A stretch of 64,000 nt of DNA, taken from contig JANAVB010005597.1 of assembly GCA_029216955.1 (NCBI GenBank), positions 43,061,035-43,125,034 of the forward strand. The letters are read 5' to 3'. The stretch is from Iris pallida. Lineage: Eukaryota > Streptophyta > Magnoliopsida > Asparagales > Iridaceae. A program made the position numbers and the translations under genes. Below are positions 44,784 through 56,998 of this stretch, piece after piece; the first letter of the stretch is position 1, and each line of letters begins with the position of its first letter. A model generated the notes under the pieces. It was not told the DNA's origin. It saw only the letters and a list, made by a program, of their open reading frames with translations, and ran no database searches.

Positions 44784-46532
44784 TGTCACGTCCCGATCCC
44801 GCTAGGGTCGTCCGTCTTACCTGGATCCCTGCAGGATCGATCGTCCTCGCTAAGGCGTGATGCCGTGCAAGCCTAAGTTGCGCTTGCACAAGGCCATGTA
44901 CCTGCACAAAAATAACTAGTCAAGCAAAAACACACGTACACACCCACTAGTTAAGCAAAACACACGCACGCACCCATTCATTTCAGAAAACCAAATATTG
45001 GACACAGAGATTTGAAATGGAAATACTTATTTTATTGATAAATTTGATAGGAATACAAGTACAAAGCTTTGCAAACTCAGAGTGCCTTATATTGGCTACA
45101 TGATTCTCTTTGAAACTCTCTTTGAAAATAGTCGCAATGTCCATACATCATATCCCTTATTACATGCTGGAAATGAAAAGACACCTTCAAGAGAAAAAGA
45201 AACTTGAAACTTGATTGGAAAAGAAATTGAAGCTTCGAGGCAATCCACGAGCTCTACTGGGCTAGACAAGCTTCGGTGCCTCACTTGAAATCCTCATGTC
45301 TCCTTTTACTTTCTGAAAAGGATGCCCACAACGTGGGTCAGCATACATCATGTACTGGCGAGCTACTTTTGGCCGAACTCATAAATCTCTGCACTAAATC
45401 AATATGTGGAGCTAACATTTACTAGTAATCTTTCTACTTATCTAGGTTCTTTTTAACAATTTATAAGAACATGATAGTAGAAATATATCATAAGCAACTT
45501 ACCAACGCCGGCAGTCATCCCTGCACAAAAATATGTTAGTACAATTTGCATAACGAGTAATTCATGCAGATATTGAAGTTATAATTCGGGTCATGCAGGT
45601 GGACTATTCTACATGTTGGTCCATGGGTTATCCCCATGATTAGCCGTTGTGACTCTCCGGTTCAGCTAGTCGCTAAGGACTCAGATATCGACTCCTATTT
45701 TCACATGGAGGCCCTAATCTCTCCTAGGCCGAGCGGTTCCAGGTGCCCCCAGATACCACCCGAGAGACAAATATTTTTCTTGTATACAAGTTGTCCGAGA
45801 CCAAATGCATGCTCTAGCCGTTCTATCAGATGAGACACATTTTGGACTTATGCACAGATATACGACACGTTTACTTCGTGCCTTCATATTCATCTCAACA
45901 CGTACAAGTTCGTCTGTACATGTCTATATTTTCAAGCATACTTAGTAACCAACAGATGATCATTCTTATGAAACAGATGGAGTAGCAATACATATTCTTA
46001 CATTCGATTCAATTCAATTATCTTCTCTTATCTTTTGTTGATGTGGTATCGTTGATCATAGGGACAAGGCAACAGAGTGGACTAGAGATCATTTTTATTA
46101 GGCGTACAGATCAATGTTTGTTCGGTTGAAGCAACTCACCGAGAAGAATCTTAGTTGAGAGAAAGAGGGACTTCACGCGCCGTTCACGAACAGTTCACGC
46201 GTCCTACATTGGCACCAACAGTTGATTAGCATACTTCGTCTCTTTCTCTCAAGATTCAGAATGAATGCGAAATGCGATGAAAGCGAACAATGAAAACCAA
46301 TTATCGAAAACCAACATAAAAATGCATTCATCAAAACCAAGCAGCGAAAGAAAATATCCAACAAAACTCTGGAATTCATTTCAATAGAAGCCAATCCATC
46401 AATTGGAAAGGTTCATTGCATTTCATCCGTGATCAATCGATACCGGCAAAGGATTTCCCAAATCCTCAGTTCAAGACTGAGTCAGCAAGCCGTAGGTATT
46501 ACATAGTGGACCGCGAGGAGCGGGACACTACA
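44784..46532 (-). mobile_element. Solo LTR in the LINE, minus strand
   Basis: Flanked by CTTAT on both sides (44779-44783 and 46533-46537). On the minus strand it starts TGTAGTGTCCCGCTCC and ends ATCGGGACGTGACA, the CGTGACA end shared with the other gypsy LTRs here, which sets the orientation. 1749 bp, no ORF of substance, no internal sequence: the product of recombination between two LTRs. A family distinct from A and B. Confidence 0.85.
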
Positions 46533-47985
46533 CTTATTAGTGTTTCTCGAGCCGTCAAGGGGGAGTATCGATTCCCTCAACAAGATACTGGAGGAATTTG
46601 GTCTGCTGTCGGGTCTGCAACTCAATCAGGACACGAGCCAGGTCTACTTCAACAAGGATTGTCAGGGGAAGGAAATTTGGTCGAATTTGCTTAGAATCGA
46701 GCAAGGTCAGCTTCCAGTCAGGTACCTCGGTATCCCTCTTTCGATCAACTACGCAAGGGATGCAGATTGTGAAGTATTGGTACAGTATGTACAATCGAGA
46801 TTAGAGGGGTAGCAAGCTCAACTACTATCCTTCGGGGGAAGAATTGAACTTGTGTGTTCTGTTATTTTTGCTATTGTCGCTTATTGGTTGCAGGCTATCC
46901 ACATTCCAGACAAGAAGGTCCTGAAAATTGAACGACTTTCTGCCAATTTCGTATGGTGAGGAGGATACCACTCGATTGCATGGGACGAGCTGTGTCGGCC
47001 AAAGGAGGTGGGGGGCATTGGTCTTCGCTCCTTGAGAGTTCTCCGGGAGGTCGCTTTACAAAAGCTGGTTTGGAAGTTCCTTGAGGGGGAGTCATTATGG
47101 GCGCGATGGACCACCAGTAGATACGTGCGATCTGGCAACTTCTGGACCCTCAATATAGACAACAACTCATCAGTGACATTCAAAAACATGTTGAGAATTC
47201 GGCATTCTCTGAAGACTAAAATCACTAGGGTTATTCATAATGGGCGATCGACCAATTTATGGTTCGACCCTTGGTTACATCATCAGAGTCTCGTCGATAG
47301 GTTCGGGTGGCCCTTGTTCGAGTTGTATGGGAGGTCGGAAGCCTTGGCGGTGTTGATTCAGGATGGGGCGTGGCAGCTCAATGCCAGGCCGTTTGGCCAT
47401 TGGCTGAACGAGGTAATTGCAAGTGTGCCCATATTGCGTGAAGAAGGAACCAATCATTGTGTCTGGGAGGGTTCCACTAATGGAAGATTTTCTGCAAAGC
47501 TGGCGTATGAGAATACGTGTACCCGCGGTCAGGTATTGGAATGGACGACCATCGTTTGGGCCAAGGGTGCGGCGGTTAAATGGCAATTGTGTGCATACAA
47601 GGCGGCTCGGGACCGGCTGTTGACCAAGAAGAGGCTACATAAGTTCGGTATCCCTATCACCGACCAAGAGTGCGTACTTTGTGGTGGAGGACGAGAGACC
47701 AGGGATCATCTCTTTTTCCGATGTAGTTGGTCAGGAGCAATCTGGCAGAATTGTCAGGTCCGAATTGGCTTGCCATCCTCCCACGTCAATGGGTTTCAGG
47801 AAGTTCTACAGGAGATAGCTGCTCTGAAGACTCGTGGGATCAATATATACAACAAAGCAAGAATCAGGCTTCTCTCGGCTGTCTGGCATGTCTGGAGGGA
47901 ACGAAACAAGAGAATTTTTGAGGGTGTGCAGTCATCTATGCATTCTGTACTGAATAGTATAGACTGTGATACTAAGATTTTGTAA
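46533..47985 (+). pseudogene. LINE ORF2, last part: RT thumb and zf-RVT
   Basis: Continues directly from the YADD segment: FLEPSRGSIDSLNKILEEFG, PVRYLGIPLS, then TAG at 46810-46812 and TGA at 46957-46959 where Trp is expected. The zf-RVT region follows ([46 protein letters not shown]) and ends at the TAA at 47983-47985. The 325-codon frame from 47008 is the longest open stretch of the element. Confidence 0.9.
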
Positions 47986-48062
47986 CTTAACCGCTGAGGT
48001 GCTTCCTGGCCTCTCGAGTAGTTGCTTGTAAATTTATTATTATCAATAAAGTACCCATTCTT

Positions 48063-48064
<2 letters not shown>

Positions 48065-48110
<46 letters not shown>
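48065..48110. repeat. (TA)n tail of the LINE
   Basis: Directly follows CAATAAAGTACCCATTCTTCA; the same arrangement as the LINE fragment tail at 30039. Confidence 0.92.
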
Positions 48111-48114
<4 letters not shown>

Positions 48115-48135
48115 TTTAAATATGCATTTGGGGTC

Positions 48136-48209
<74 letters not shown>

Positions 48210-48234
48210 GACCCCAAATGCATATTTAAAATAC
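48111..48234. repeat. Perfect 124-bp palindrome with (TA)n centre
   Basis: The 28-bp arms GTATTTTAAATATGCATTTG + GGGTCGAA (48111-48138) recur in exact inverse at 48207-48234. The 68-bp (TA)n between them is itself self-complementary, so the whole unit can extrude as a cruciform or fold as a hairpin. Confidence 0.93.
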
Positions 48235-49020
48235 ATAAATATGTATAATGACCAAGAAATCCAATCACATATCCAAATATATATAATGTACACGATCGTT
48301 TAACCAACATACATCAATAGTAGTACAAGAGTCTTAATAATACAAGAGACATATATACACGCATTAAAAAAAACGCTTATCTCGATTCTCATATCACTCA
48401 GTATGATAATGAAGTACGGATAATCCTAGATTTTACTTTGAAAACTCATATGATTTTAAGTTTATTCACCTAGCAACTGGTCCTTGTCAAGGGTCTGTTC
48501 TAAAGTCTCTTTAAATGCTCATTATTCCGATTTCTTTTGTGTCAATTTCCTTTAAAAAAATAGTTTCCTATCAACTTGATTCTTGTATGAATTATGGTAT
48601 CGTTTCGCTTTGGTTTTATTGTCTAATTCTTGACACATGGGAACCTTTATTGTACCCAAGAATTTTTTTGCCTTTCATTTGATAATTATCGGTTTGAATT
48701 GATTCATTTCACTTATTTCAATCCATTATTCCAATTAATGTTTTGATTTGGAATATGTGTCTAGCAAGAAATATATCAACCAATCTTCTGGCTAATCCGA
48801 CGAGACAGTGGGAACTGTAGCCAACTAACCTAGTTTTGAAACAAGAAAGTGTTGCAGCTACATGAATGACGAGTCAACAAGTTCGATGTCTTTCTTCTCA
48901 TTACTATAGAGACCTTCAATTTAATTTCATATTGCTCCTTAACAGTACAAAAAAATAGCATGCAACATTTACTGGTGTAAATAGTATAGCAAATATAGCT
49001 TATGGTTGATTGTAATTATC
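48235..49020. other. Spacer, nothing recognised
   Basis: AT-rich, no ORF above background and no transposon ends seen; it is the pre-insertion left flank of the copia element. Confidence 0.5.
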
Positions 49021-49385
49021 TGTTGGTGCTTTCTTTATATGGAGAGAGCTTACTCTCAATATGTCTTATAAAAGTTTAGTCCCACATCGAAAATGTACCA
49101 TGAGTTATCTCAACATATATATTTGGTTGTGTTATTGAGAGATACACATGGGGTGGGGACCCTAAGGAGGGAACCATGTGGGTGATTTTACTAGGAGGTA
49201 AGAATAAGGCTCCAAGGATTAAGCATTAATACTTTTGTCATTCTCTTGGATTAATTTCATTTGGGGGCTTAGCGACTCGGACTCGGGCTCGGGCTCATGC
49301 GGCCAGACTACTGCTGTTGCTGCCGCATGGAGGGCTCTGCTGACTGTACAGGCTACAAGTCAGTTATGGAAAGACTGATTCAATT

Positions 49386-49680
49386 TGAATTAATTTTGTT
49401 TCCATCTTTGTGGGATTTGAAATTAATTTCGTTTCCATCTTTGTGGGATTTGAATTAATTTCGTTTCCATCTTTGTGGGATTTGAATTAATTTCGTTTCC
49501 ATCTTTGTGGGATTTGAATTAATTTCGTTTCCATCTTTGTGGGATTTGAAATTAATTTCGTTTCCATCTTTGTGGGATTTGAATTAATTTCGTTTCCATC
49601 TTTGTGGAATTTGAATTAATTTCGTTTCCATCTTTGTGGGATTTGAATTAAGTTCGTTGCTATCTTTGTGGGATTTGATT
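49386..49680 (+). repeat. 32-33-bp minisatellite in copia LTR
   Basis: About nine units of TTTCCATCTTTGTGGGATTT with GAATTAATTTCG between them; some carry an extra A. The 3' LTR has a similar array with fewer units (56210-56455). Confidence 0.92.
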
Positions 49681-49728
49681 CAATCTTTCCATAACTGAAA
49701 AGGCGGCTAGAGTTTCCACTCTCTCTCT

Positions 49729-49736
49729 ATATATAC
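49729..49736 (+). promoter_or_regulatory. TATA box, copia 5' LTR
   Basis: TATATATA after a CT-rich run, conserved in the 3' LTR at 56508-56515. Confidence 0.65.
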
Positions 49737-50216
49737 TCTCTTCTGGCCTCCTTTGTGGCTACTACGAATTTTATAAGTCGGAAAAGAGAGAGAGAGAGAG
49801 GGTGCTGCTGCCGCCATTGCAAGTCCATCCGAGGAGTCAGAACAGAGGTGACTTCGAGCGTTCCACAAGTTCTTCAACTTGATGGTTCCTGGAAGCAATT
49901 CGTGTGGGGCGAATCTTGCTTTGAGCAACGTTGTTTTGACACCCCAGCAACTTTTTTTCATCTCATCTTTCTCTAGATTATTGTAACTTGTTCTGTCCCA
50001 ATTGCAACACGTTTGCAAGAAAGAACGAGAGATCTTCTCTTCTCTATTTTCCTCCTTCATATTGTAATCTGGCTATTGGGTTTTTTGTATCATCGTAGAT
50101 CTTGAGTTTGATCACTGCAAAAAAAATTTTGTGTGGCATCTCAGATCTCGATTGCATCTGTTTTCTATCTTTGGTCAAGCCCCGGGACTAACAATCTCAA
50201 AACAAGATCCTTGTAG

Positions 50217-50920
50217 ATGAAAAACATTAATGCTTCGCTCGTCCAATCGGACTACTGCATGTTGGAAAAGTTCGATGGAGAGCATTATCAAGTCTGGAAA
50301 AGGAAGGTTTATCTAACTCTTCAACTCAAAGACGTTGATCATTTACTGTTGGAGGAAGAACCTTCTGTTCCAGACACTGGGTCTACTGCCGCAATCAATG
50401 CGGCTACCAAACTCCAGGCCAAATGAAGAAGGGAAAATAGCATCTACAGGCTTCTCATCCTGAATGCTATGGAGGATTCCCTGGCAGAATCCTACTCGAA
50501 GAAGGAATTTGCCAGAGACATATGGGAGTATGTGAAAAAAAACTGTATGAAGAAGACAGGAACATGAGCAAGATGTTTGTGGTTGAAAAATATCACAAAT
50601 CGCTCTTTGAGGACGAGAAGTCCATATTGCCACAGGTGAAGGAATTTCTGAAGTTGCGTCAGAAACTGGAAGACGAAGAGATGCCCCTTCCCGACAAGTT
50701 TGTCGTTGGAAGGATCGTCTCAAAACTTCCTGCTGGATGGAGTACCTTCTATGCAAGGATGCTCAGAAAGAAGCTAGACATTAGCTTGGGAGATCTACTT
50801 CAAGAGATCCATGTTGAGGACGAGATGCGTTCCCAACAGAAGATGGACACTCTGTCCAAACAGTTGGCTAAGGCCAATCTAGTGCAGACGAGAGATCCCA
50901 AGGGGAAGCAGGTGGCTTCT
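50217..50920 (+). pseudogene. Copia gag, N-terminal part
   Basis: Starts at 50217 shortly after the LTR (MKNINASLVQSDYCMLEKFD, then VWKRKVYLTLQ, a UBN2-like gag start). A TGA at 50424-50426 replaces a sense codon. At about 50537 a run of eight A's is one base short, so the frame changes before LYEEDRNMSKMF. The second stretch (50522 on) reads SKLPAGWSTFYARMLRKKL and LLQEIHVEDEMR as in copia gag. It ends at the solo LTR insertion; CTTCT (50916-50920) is duplicated. Confidence 0.88.
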
Positions 50921-52361
50921 TATCACGCTCCAGAACCAGAATACTGGCAAGTAGGGACGGACCAGGCCAGCTACGTATACCAAAGTACTCCAGTACTCCG
51001 AAATAACGTATAAGCTGTATAGATGGGAGTTACTACTACAAGCCAACAGTCGATCCTAGGTCAAGCAATCCTAGGTATCTCAATCACAGGCAGTAAACAA
51101 TGTACAAGAAGTAAGATCAACTGGAATATAAAATAGTAACGCATCCCAAACTATCATATATCAATGATCATGAAACTAGTAATACAGAGTGAAGACTAGC
51201 AAGAGTAATAGTCATACATGATAAGCTCTAGCTATAGTCTAGAATACGCAAATCATGTTCTGGCCCGTAGGCTAAATGTCAAGTCCAAAACACGAGCTAA
51301 ACACGTGCTCGGAGGCAAACGCCACAAAAGAATAATGTACATAACTAGTGGAAGAATGAAATAGAAAATCCACTAAGGTACTCTGGTGCTCTGGGTAATC
51401 ACCAACAAGTGGAAGGTACGGAAGATCCTCCGGGCTCCCCTATCAGATCTGGTCAATGCAAAACCAGTGGGGTCAGACCCCCAATAGCAAGTACCACAAA
51501 GAAAGCCAAACTATTAACTAAAACCAGCATGCAAATCATAGCAATGGATAGAGAGAGATAAGTAAGTACTAATCGAGACTCGTGGACTACCAATGCACTT
51601 ATCCCGAGAATAGAAGGACAATAAGTAAAGCAACATGTAGCATAAAGTAAAGGACATGTGACGTAATATAAACTGTGTACATGTGAGGAAAAGGAAGCAT
51701 GTGAATATGAAAGATAAACTAGACATGTGAGCATGTTAAGTAGACGGAGCATGTGAGAATGTTATGTAACTGGAGCATGTGAGCATGTTACGTAACTGGA
51801 GCATGTAAGATAACTGGAACATATGAGCATGTAGGGTAACTGAGACATGTGAGCATGTTAAGATACTATATAGAACGGCAAATGATAAGATGACTTAGGA
51901 ACTATTCCGAAACCCAAGTTACAACCCGTAAACCAAACAAGGACCGGGGTTGTAACCCTTCTCCTGAACAGAACTTTAGTATCTAATCATTTATCGACAA
52001 AAGTGAAGCATAAACAAAGATGTGCTAAAAATAAACAAATCCGGACACTGCCTAGACAAACTAGACTAGACTGGACTCCATACAATAGTCACGGCCAAGC
52101 AATGAGTACGGCTTTATATATTAGCTAACTAGGGTTGTCACAATCCTAATTACTAACAAATGCAAGTCTGAGAATTCCAAGTCCAGCTCCTGCCTGCTAC
52201 TACCTGAATGGTCCAAGCCAATGGTAATAGTGGATACATCGCCCAGGAGACAAATGTATCCTATAGTGGTGGGTACATCGCCCAGGAGACAAATGTACCC
52301 GGTGCAACACTCGACGGTACGCTGGAAGTGTGCTCATCATGACAGATAGCTCCAAATCCCA

Positions 52362-52364
<3 letters not shown>

Positions 52365-52402
<38 letters not shown>
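52365..52402. repeat. (TA)n in solo LTR
   Basis: Occupies the same LTR position as the short TATATATA in family A LTRs (for example 348-363), so it grew in place. Confidence 0.9.
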
Positions 52403-52404
<2 letters not shown>

Positions 52405-53649
52405 GCCAAGACCAAAGGGACAACAGGTTACTGGAAAATTCTCAATGATCTAAGTAATCAAGCTAGTTGTTTAATCCTTAACATTTTCTTGTTGGATTTC
52501 GGGTGTGGCATTTCGCAGAATCCATCCTAGACATGAGACATGCAAGACTGGACAAGACAAGCAAGATTGTGCACTACAACAAGCCACAACAAGACATGAC
52601 AATATCAAGACAAGAGTGCGCTACGACGAGCCACTATCAAGGAGCAAGACATGTACTGGAATCAAGAGTGCGCCATGACAGGCCACTATCATGTAAGCAA
52701 GAAAAAGATATGTTCAAGAGTGCCCCACGACGGTCACTATCAAGTAGGCAAGAAGGCATGACAACAATTATCATAGCTTGTAAGAAAGAATCTATCAAAA
52801 GACATATCATGGCATGTGGAGAAGAATAATCAAGGCCAAGTACATTTCATAAAATGGTTGAACAAGTGCTAGTATCAAGTCTATATAGGGTTGTACAATC
52901 ATTATCTAACTGAGCAAGATCATCTTATCATGTTAAGAAATTATTACAATCGAAGAAAATATCAAAAACGGACAAAAACGGGCAGAAAACGGGCAAAAAA
53001 CAGACTAAAACAGCATAAAAACGGATTATCTGGCGGATTACTGCAGATTTTCGGTGAATTTTCTGGAGTGTCACAGCAAGTTTTGTGGTGCAAGTTCGGA
53101 TTTTCCGACGGATTTCCGCGGATTTCCGACGGATTTTCCGAACCGTCACAGAAAGTTGATTTTTGAACTCAAAACTTGTTTCGGCCATAAAAACTTCATT
53201 ATAAATCGATATTCGGATTTTCAAAAGTCAAAATTGTATAGAATTGATTTCCCTACAACATGGGAATATTAGTTTTCATAAATCAAAACATTTGATAGAT
53301 CAATACCTCAAAATACTCTCAAACAGAGGTCCTCGGGACACCGAAACGGATTCCGATTGCCACCAAACTCAAAATCCATGATATACAAACTATGTGAGGG
53401 CCTCATATATGTATATGTGACCAAGATCCATGATGGTAACACTAGTATCACTCTTGATACTAAGTTTTCTACTAAGTCTATTTTGGGTTTTAACAGAAAA
53501 TCAAACCTTGCTTAAACAAATTTTGGAAACATGCATATATACGAGAATCATAAGAAAAACATATTTAACAAAATGAGTTTGAGAAAATTCTAAGCATTTA
53601 ATACCAAGGGAAACAAAAATGACAACAAAACAATATGGTTCATGGATTA

Positions 53650-53666
53650 GGCAAGATGTACTTGCC
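53650..53666 (-). promoter_or_regulatory. Leader palindrome, minus-strand solo LTR
   Basis: On the minus strand GGCAAGTACATCTTGCC: the stem is conserved and one loop base differs from family A. Confidence 0.6.
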
Positions 53667-54247
53667 TAGGTTAAGCTCCAAGCCTAATCTTCTACTCCTC
53701 CTCCTAGGGAGGTTAGACACCACACCCAAGGCCTCAAGGCCAAGCTCTTGGCAAGCTCCAAGGGGGAGAGAAGGGAAGAAGAAATGAAGAGAGAGTGAAA
53801 AGAATGAAAAGAGTGATGAGAGAGAAAGTGAAATGGTATATATAGAAGGGAGAATTAATCTTAGCCGTCGGATGGTGATCCATGACAAAATCTAAGTCAA
53901 TCCTAACCATCAAAACAAAACCAAATATCCAATGGGTAAAAGGGTGCATCTACACTATTCACGAAAATATCTAAACACTATTCATCAAAATATCTAAAAC
54001 ACTATTCACGAAAATATCGAAAACACTATTCATGAAAATATCTGAAATCGAAAATATCTAAAATGTGGAAAATCTGTCTGGACGGTATGCCGTCGGTATA
54101 CACCGGTATACTGGCGGTATGCCGGCCAAGGAGAAAATCTATAAGTTAGAAAAATTTTTAAAGCATTACGAAAATCAAGAAAATACGAAATACACTACAA
54201 AATACGTATCTGTATATAAATACCGATACTGTGAGACGAGTCTCACA

Positions 54248-54816
54248 CTTCTCATCTCAAGAAGAAGGACTTCACTAATCTAAAAGTGAAAGGTCCTTCA
54301 TTCAAGCAACAGAAGTCCAAGTCCCACGTGACCTGTTTTAATTGTGGCAAGAAAGGCCACTACAAGAGTGAATGCAGATCCAAGCCTAAACAATCAGAGA
54401 AAGGTGAGCCTAGTAAGGTTTCATTGGTTTCTAACATTGTTGCTATGATCGCACAGGTCACAACTGTGGGAGTTAACTCTGACTGGTGGATAGATACTGG
54501 TGCGACTAGTCATGTCTGTTCTGGCAAGAAATGGTTCGTCACGTACCAGCCGATATCTAAGAAGGTTGTCATGGCGAACCAGGCCCAAGTTAAAGTTCTG
54601 GGGATCGGGACTGTGGAGCTGAAACTCACTTCTGGGAACACTCTGTCGCTTCAAGGTATGAAGTATGTTCCGTTGATTGCCAAGAACCTGATCTCTGGGA
54701 GCCTGCTCTGCAACGCAGGCTTGAGGATGGACATCAATGCTGGTCAGATGGTGATGTCCAAGAAGGGAACATACTTCGGAAAAGCTTATCAAACCGAAGG
54801 AATGTTTAAAATTTAG
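54248..54816 (+). pseudogene. Copia gag C-terminus (CCHC) and aspartic protease
   Basis: Continues gag from the insertion point. CFNCGKKGHYKSEC (54336-54377) is a complete CX2CX4HX4C zinc knuckle, the nucleic-acid-binding part of gag. The protease follows with WWIDTGATSHVC (active-site DTGA, about 54484-54519) and the downstream GTVELKL and LISGSLLCNAG segments. A TAG at 54814-54816 ends it within the linker before the pre-integrase domain. Confidence 0.9.
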
Positions 54817-56113
54817 CTTGTCAACCAGTTTAATGACATTAATACAGTTGCATTTTTTGATTATTCTCTTGAGTTGTGGCATAATAGGCTAGGACATGTT
54901 CACTGTAAAAGGATTAAAAAATGTCCAGTCTAGGACTTATCTCCAAATGTGGGGGTAAGGTGGAGAAGTGTGAAGTGTGTGCTCAGACGAAGATCACAAG
55001 GAAACCCTTTCATCGGGTCAATCGAAGCACAAATCTTCTGGAGTTGGTGCACTCCGATATCTGTGACTTCAAATATTTATCTACGAAGGTCGGGATGAAG
55101 TATTTCATAACCTTCATCGACGAATTCTCAAAATACACGTTCATCTACTTGCTCAAGACTAAAGACGAAGCTTTCGAGAAGTTCAGAGAGTTCAGGACCG
55201 AAGCTGAACGACAGACTGGACAACAACTCAAGAGGTTGAGAAGTGATCAAGGTGGGGAGTACAGGTCTCATGAATTCACATTGTTCTGCAAAGAACATGG
55301 AATCATAAACGAGACTACTGCTCCGTATTCTCCTCAATCTAACGGAGTAGTGGAGAGGAAGAACAGAACATTGACAGAAATGATGAACTCAATACTGCTA
55401 ACCGCGGGTCTTCCTAAATGCTACTGGAAAGAAGCTGCATTGATGGTCACTTTTATTCTAAATGGAGTGTCGTATGCAACTTCGGACATAACTTCTCATG
55501 AACTCTGGTTCAAAGTCAGACCAAACTTGAATGTCATTCGAGTGTGGGGGTGTCTGGCGTATATGAAGCTCCCAGATCTGAAGATTCAGAAGCTGGGGAC
55601 AAGGACTACGAAGACGATCTTCTTGGGGTATGCCGAGAAGAGTGATGCTCAGAGATTTCTTGATATTGAGTCAAATCATATCATCGAATCTCGCGATGCT
55701 GAATACTTTGAAGACAAGTTTGCAAAAGACAAAAACATTATTCTTTCGGACATTCCGGAAAATGATGTAGGTGCAAATGAGACTGAAATCTCATATGGGC
55801 TAGTAGTCCAAGAAGAAGCTATTGTTGATGAAACAACTATTGTACCAGAACTCGCAGAGCCGTCAGCAAAGCGAGCGAGGAGACCTAAAGACTTCGGAGA
55901 TGACTTTGTCACCTATCATGTGGAAGCAGATCCGCTTACCTATGATGAGGTGATAAAGATCAGAGATGCTATCTTCTGGAAGGAGGCAGTGAATGACGAG
56001 TTTGACTCTATCACCTCCAATAACACATGGGTGTTGGTAGATCTACCTGAAGGAGAAAAGCCCATCGGATGTAAATGGATCTTCAATAAGAAGATGAATA
56101 ACACATGGGTGTT
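54817..56113 (+). pseudogene. Copia integrase and first residues of RT
   Basis: A pre-integrase H...C zinc region (LWHNRLGHVH, then EKCEVCAQTK) spans a one-base loss in an A-run at about 54920. The integrase core has HSDICDF (first Asp), RSDQGGEY (second Asp) and GVVERKNRT (Glu). The RT N-terminus (FWKEAVNDEFDSI, NNTWVLVDLP, KWIFNKKMN) breaks off at about 56096, so RT catalytic motifs and RNase H are absent. Confidence 0.92.
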
Positions 56114-56564
56114 GGCCAGACTACTGCTGTTGCTGCCGTATGGAGGGCTCCGCTGACTGTGCAGGCTACAAGTCAGTTATGGAAAGACTGATTCAATTTG
56201 AATTAATTTTGTTTCCATCTTTGTGGGATTTGAAATTAATTTCGTTTCCATCTTTGTGGGATTTGAATTAATTTCATTTCCATCTTTGTGGGATTTGAAT
56301 TAATTTTGTTTCCATCTTTGTCAGATTTGAATTAATTTTGTTTCCATCTTTGTGGGATTTGAAATTAATTTTGTTTCCATCTTTGTGGGATTTGAATTAA
56401 TTTCGTTTCCATCTTTGTGGGATTTGAATTAAGTTCGTTGCTATCTTTGTGGGATTTGATTCAATCTTTCCATAACTAAGGAGGCGGCTAGGGTTTTCAC
56501 CCTCTCTCTATATATACTCTCTTCTGGCCTCCTTTGTGGCTACTACGAATTTTATAAGTCGGAA

Positions 56565-56608
<44 letters not shown>

Positions 56609-56998
56609 GCTGCTGCCGCCATTGCAAGTCCATCCGAGGAGTCAGAACAGAGGTGACTTCGAGCGTTCCACAAGTTCTTCAACGTGCTGGTTCCTGGAAG
56701 CAATTCGTGTGGGACGAATCTTGCTTTGAGCAACGGTGTTTTGACACCCCAGCAACTTTTTTTCATCTCATCTTTCTCTAGATTATTGTAACTTATTATG
56801 TCCCAATTGCAATACGTTTGCAAGGAAGAACGAGAGATCTTCTCTTCTCTATTTCCCTCCTTCATATTGTAATCTGGCTATTTGGGTTTTTGTATCATCG
56901 TAGATCTTGAGTTTGATCACTGCAAAAAAAATTTTGTGTGGCATCTCAGATCTCGATTGCATCTGTTTTCTATCTTTGGTCAAGCCCCGGGACTAACA
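56114..56998 (+). repeat. Copia 3' LTR, 5'-truncated
   Basis: Begins at GGCCAGACTACTGCTG, equal to position 49301 of the 5' LTR, so about 280 bp of LTR are missing. Contains the minisatellite (56210-56455), TATA box, an expanded (GA)n leader at 56566-56606 and the ACTAACA end. Confidence 0.9.

Larger units (their letters stand above)
49021..50193 (+). repeat. Copia 5' LTR
   Basis: 1173 bp. It has AGTCCCACATCG near the start, a 32-33-bp minisatellite (49386-49680), a TATA box (49729), a GA-rich leader and an end CCCCGGGACTAACA. The first 280 bp have no counterpart in the deleted 3' LTR. Confidence 0.85.
50921..54247 (-). mobile_element. Solo gypsy LTR in copia gag, minus strand
   Basis: 3327 bp between exact CTTCT duplications (50916-50920 and 54248-54252). 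On the minus strand it starts TGTGAGACTCGTCTCACAG and ends TTCTGGAGCGTGATA, a CGTGACA end with one change. It shares with the Tekay/A LTRs the AGTGRCCCG...GCACT units (52600-52740), the GGGTACAT/ATGTACCC hairpins, the leader palindrome (53650-53666) and a TATA box (53837-53844). Gag resumes in frame after it. Confidence 0.92.
49021..56998 (+). mobile_element. Ty1/copia element, decayed, interrupted and internally deleted
   Basis: The 5' LTR begins TGTTGGT and ends ACTAACA (near-perfect short inverted ends). Gag, protease and integrase follow, then only the first residues of RT, after which the sequence jumps into the 3' LTR. A 3.3-kb solo LTR sits in gag. The flanks TTATC (49016-49020) and ATATC (56999-57003) match at four of five bases, a plausible aged TSD. 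Stops and A-run frameshifts confirm it is inactive. Confidence 0.9.
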
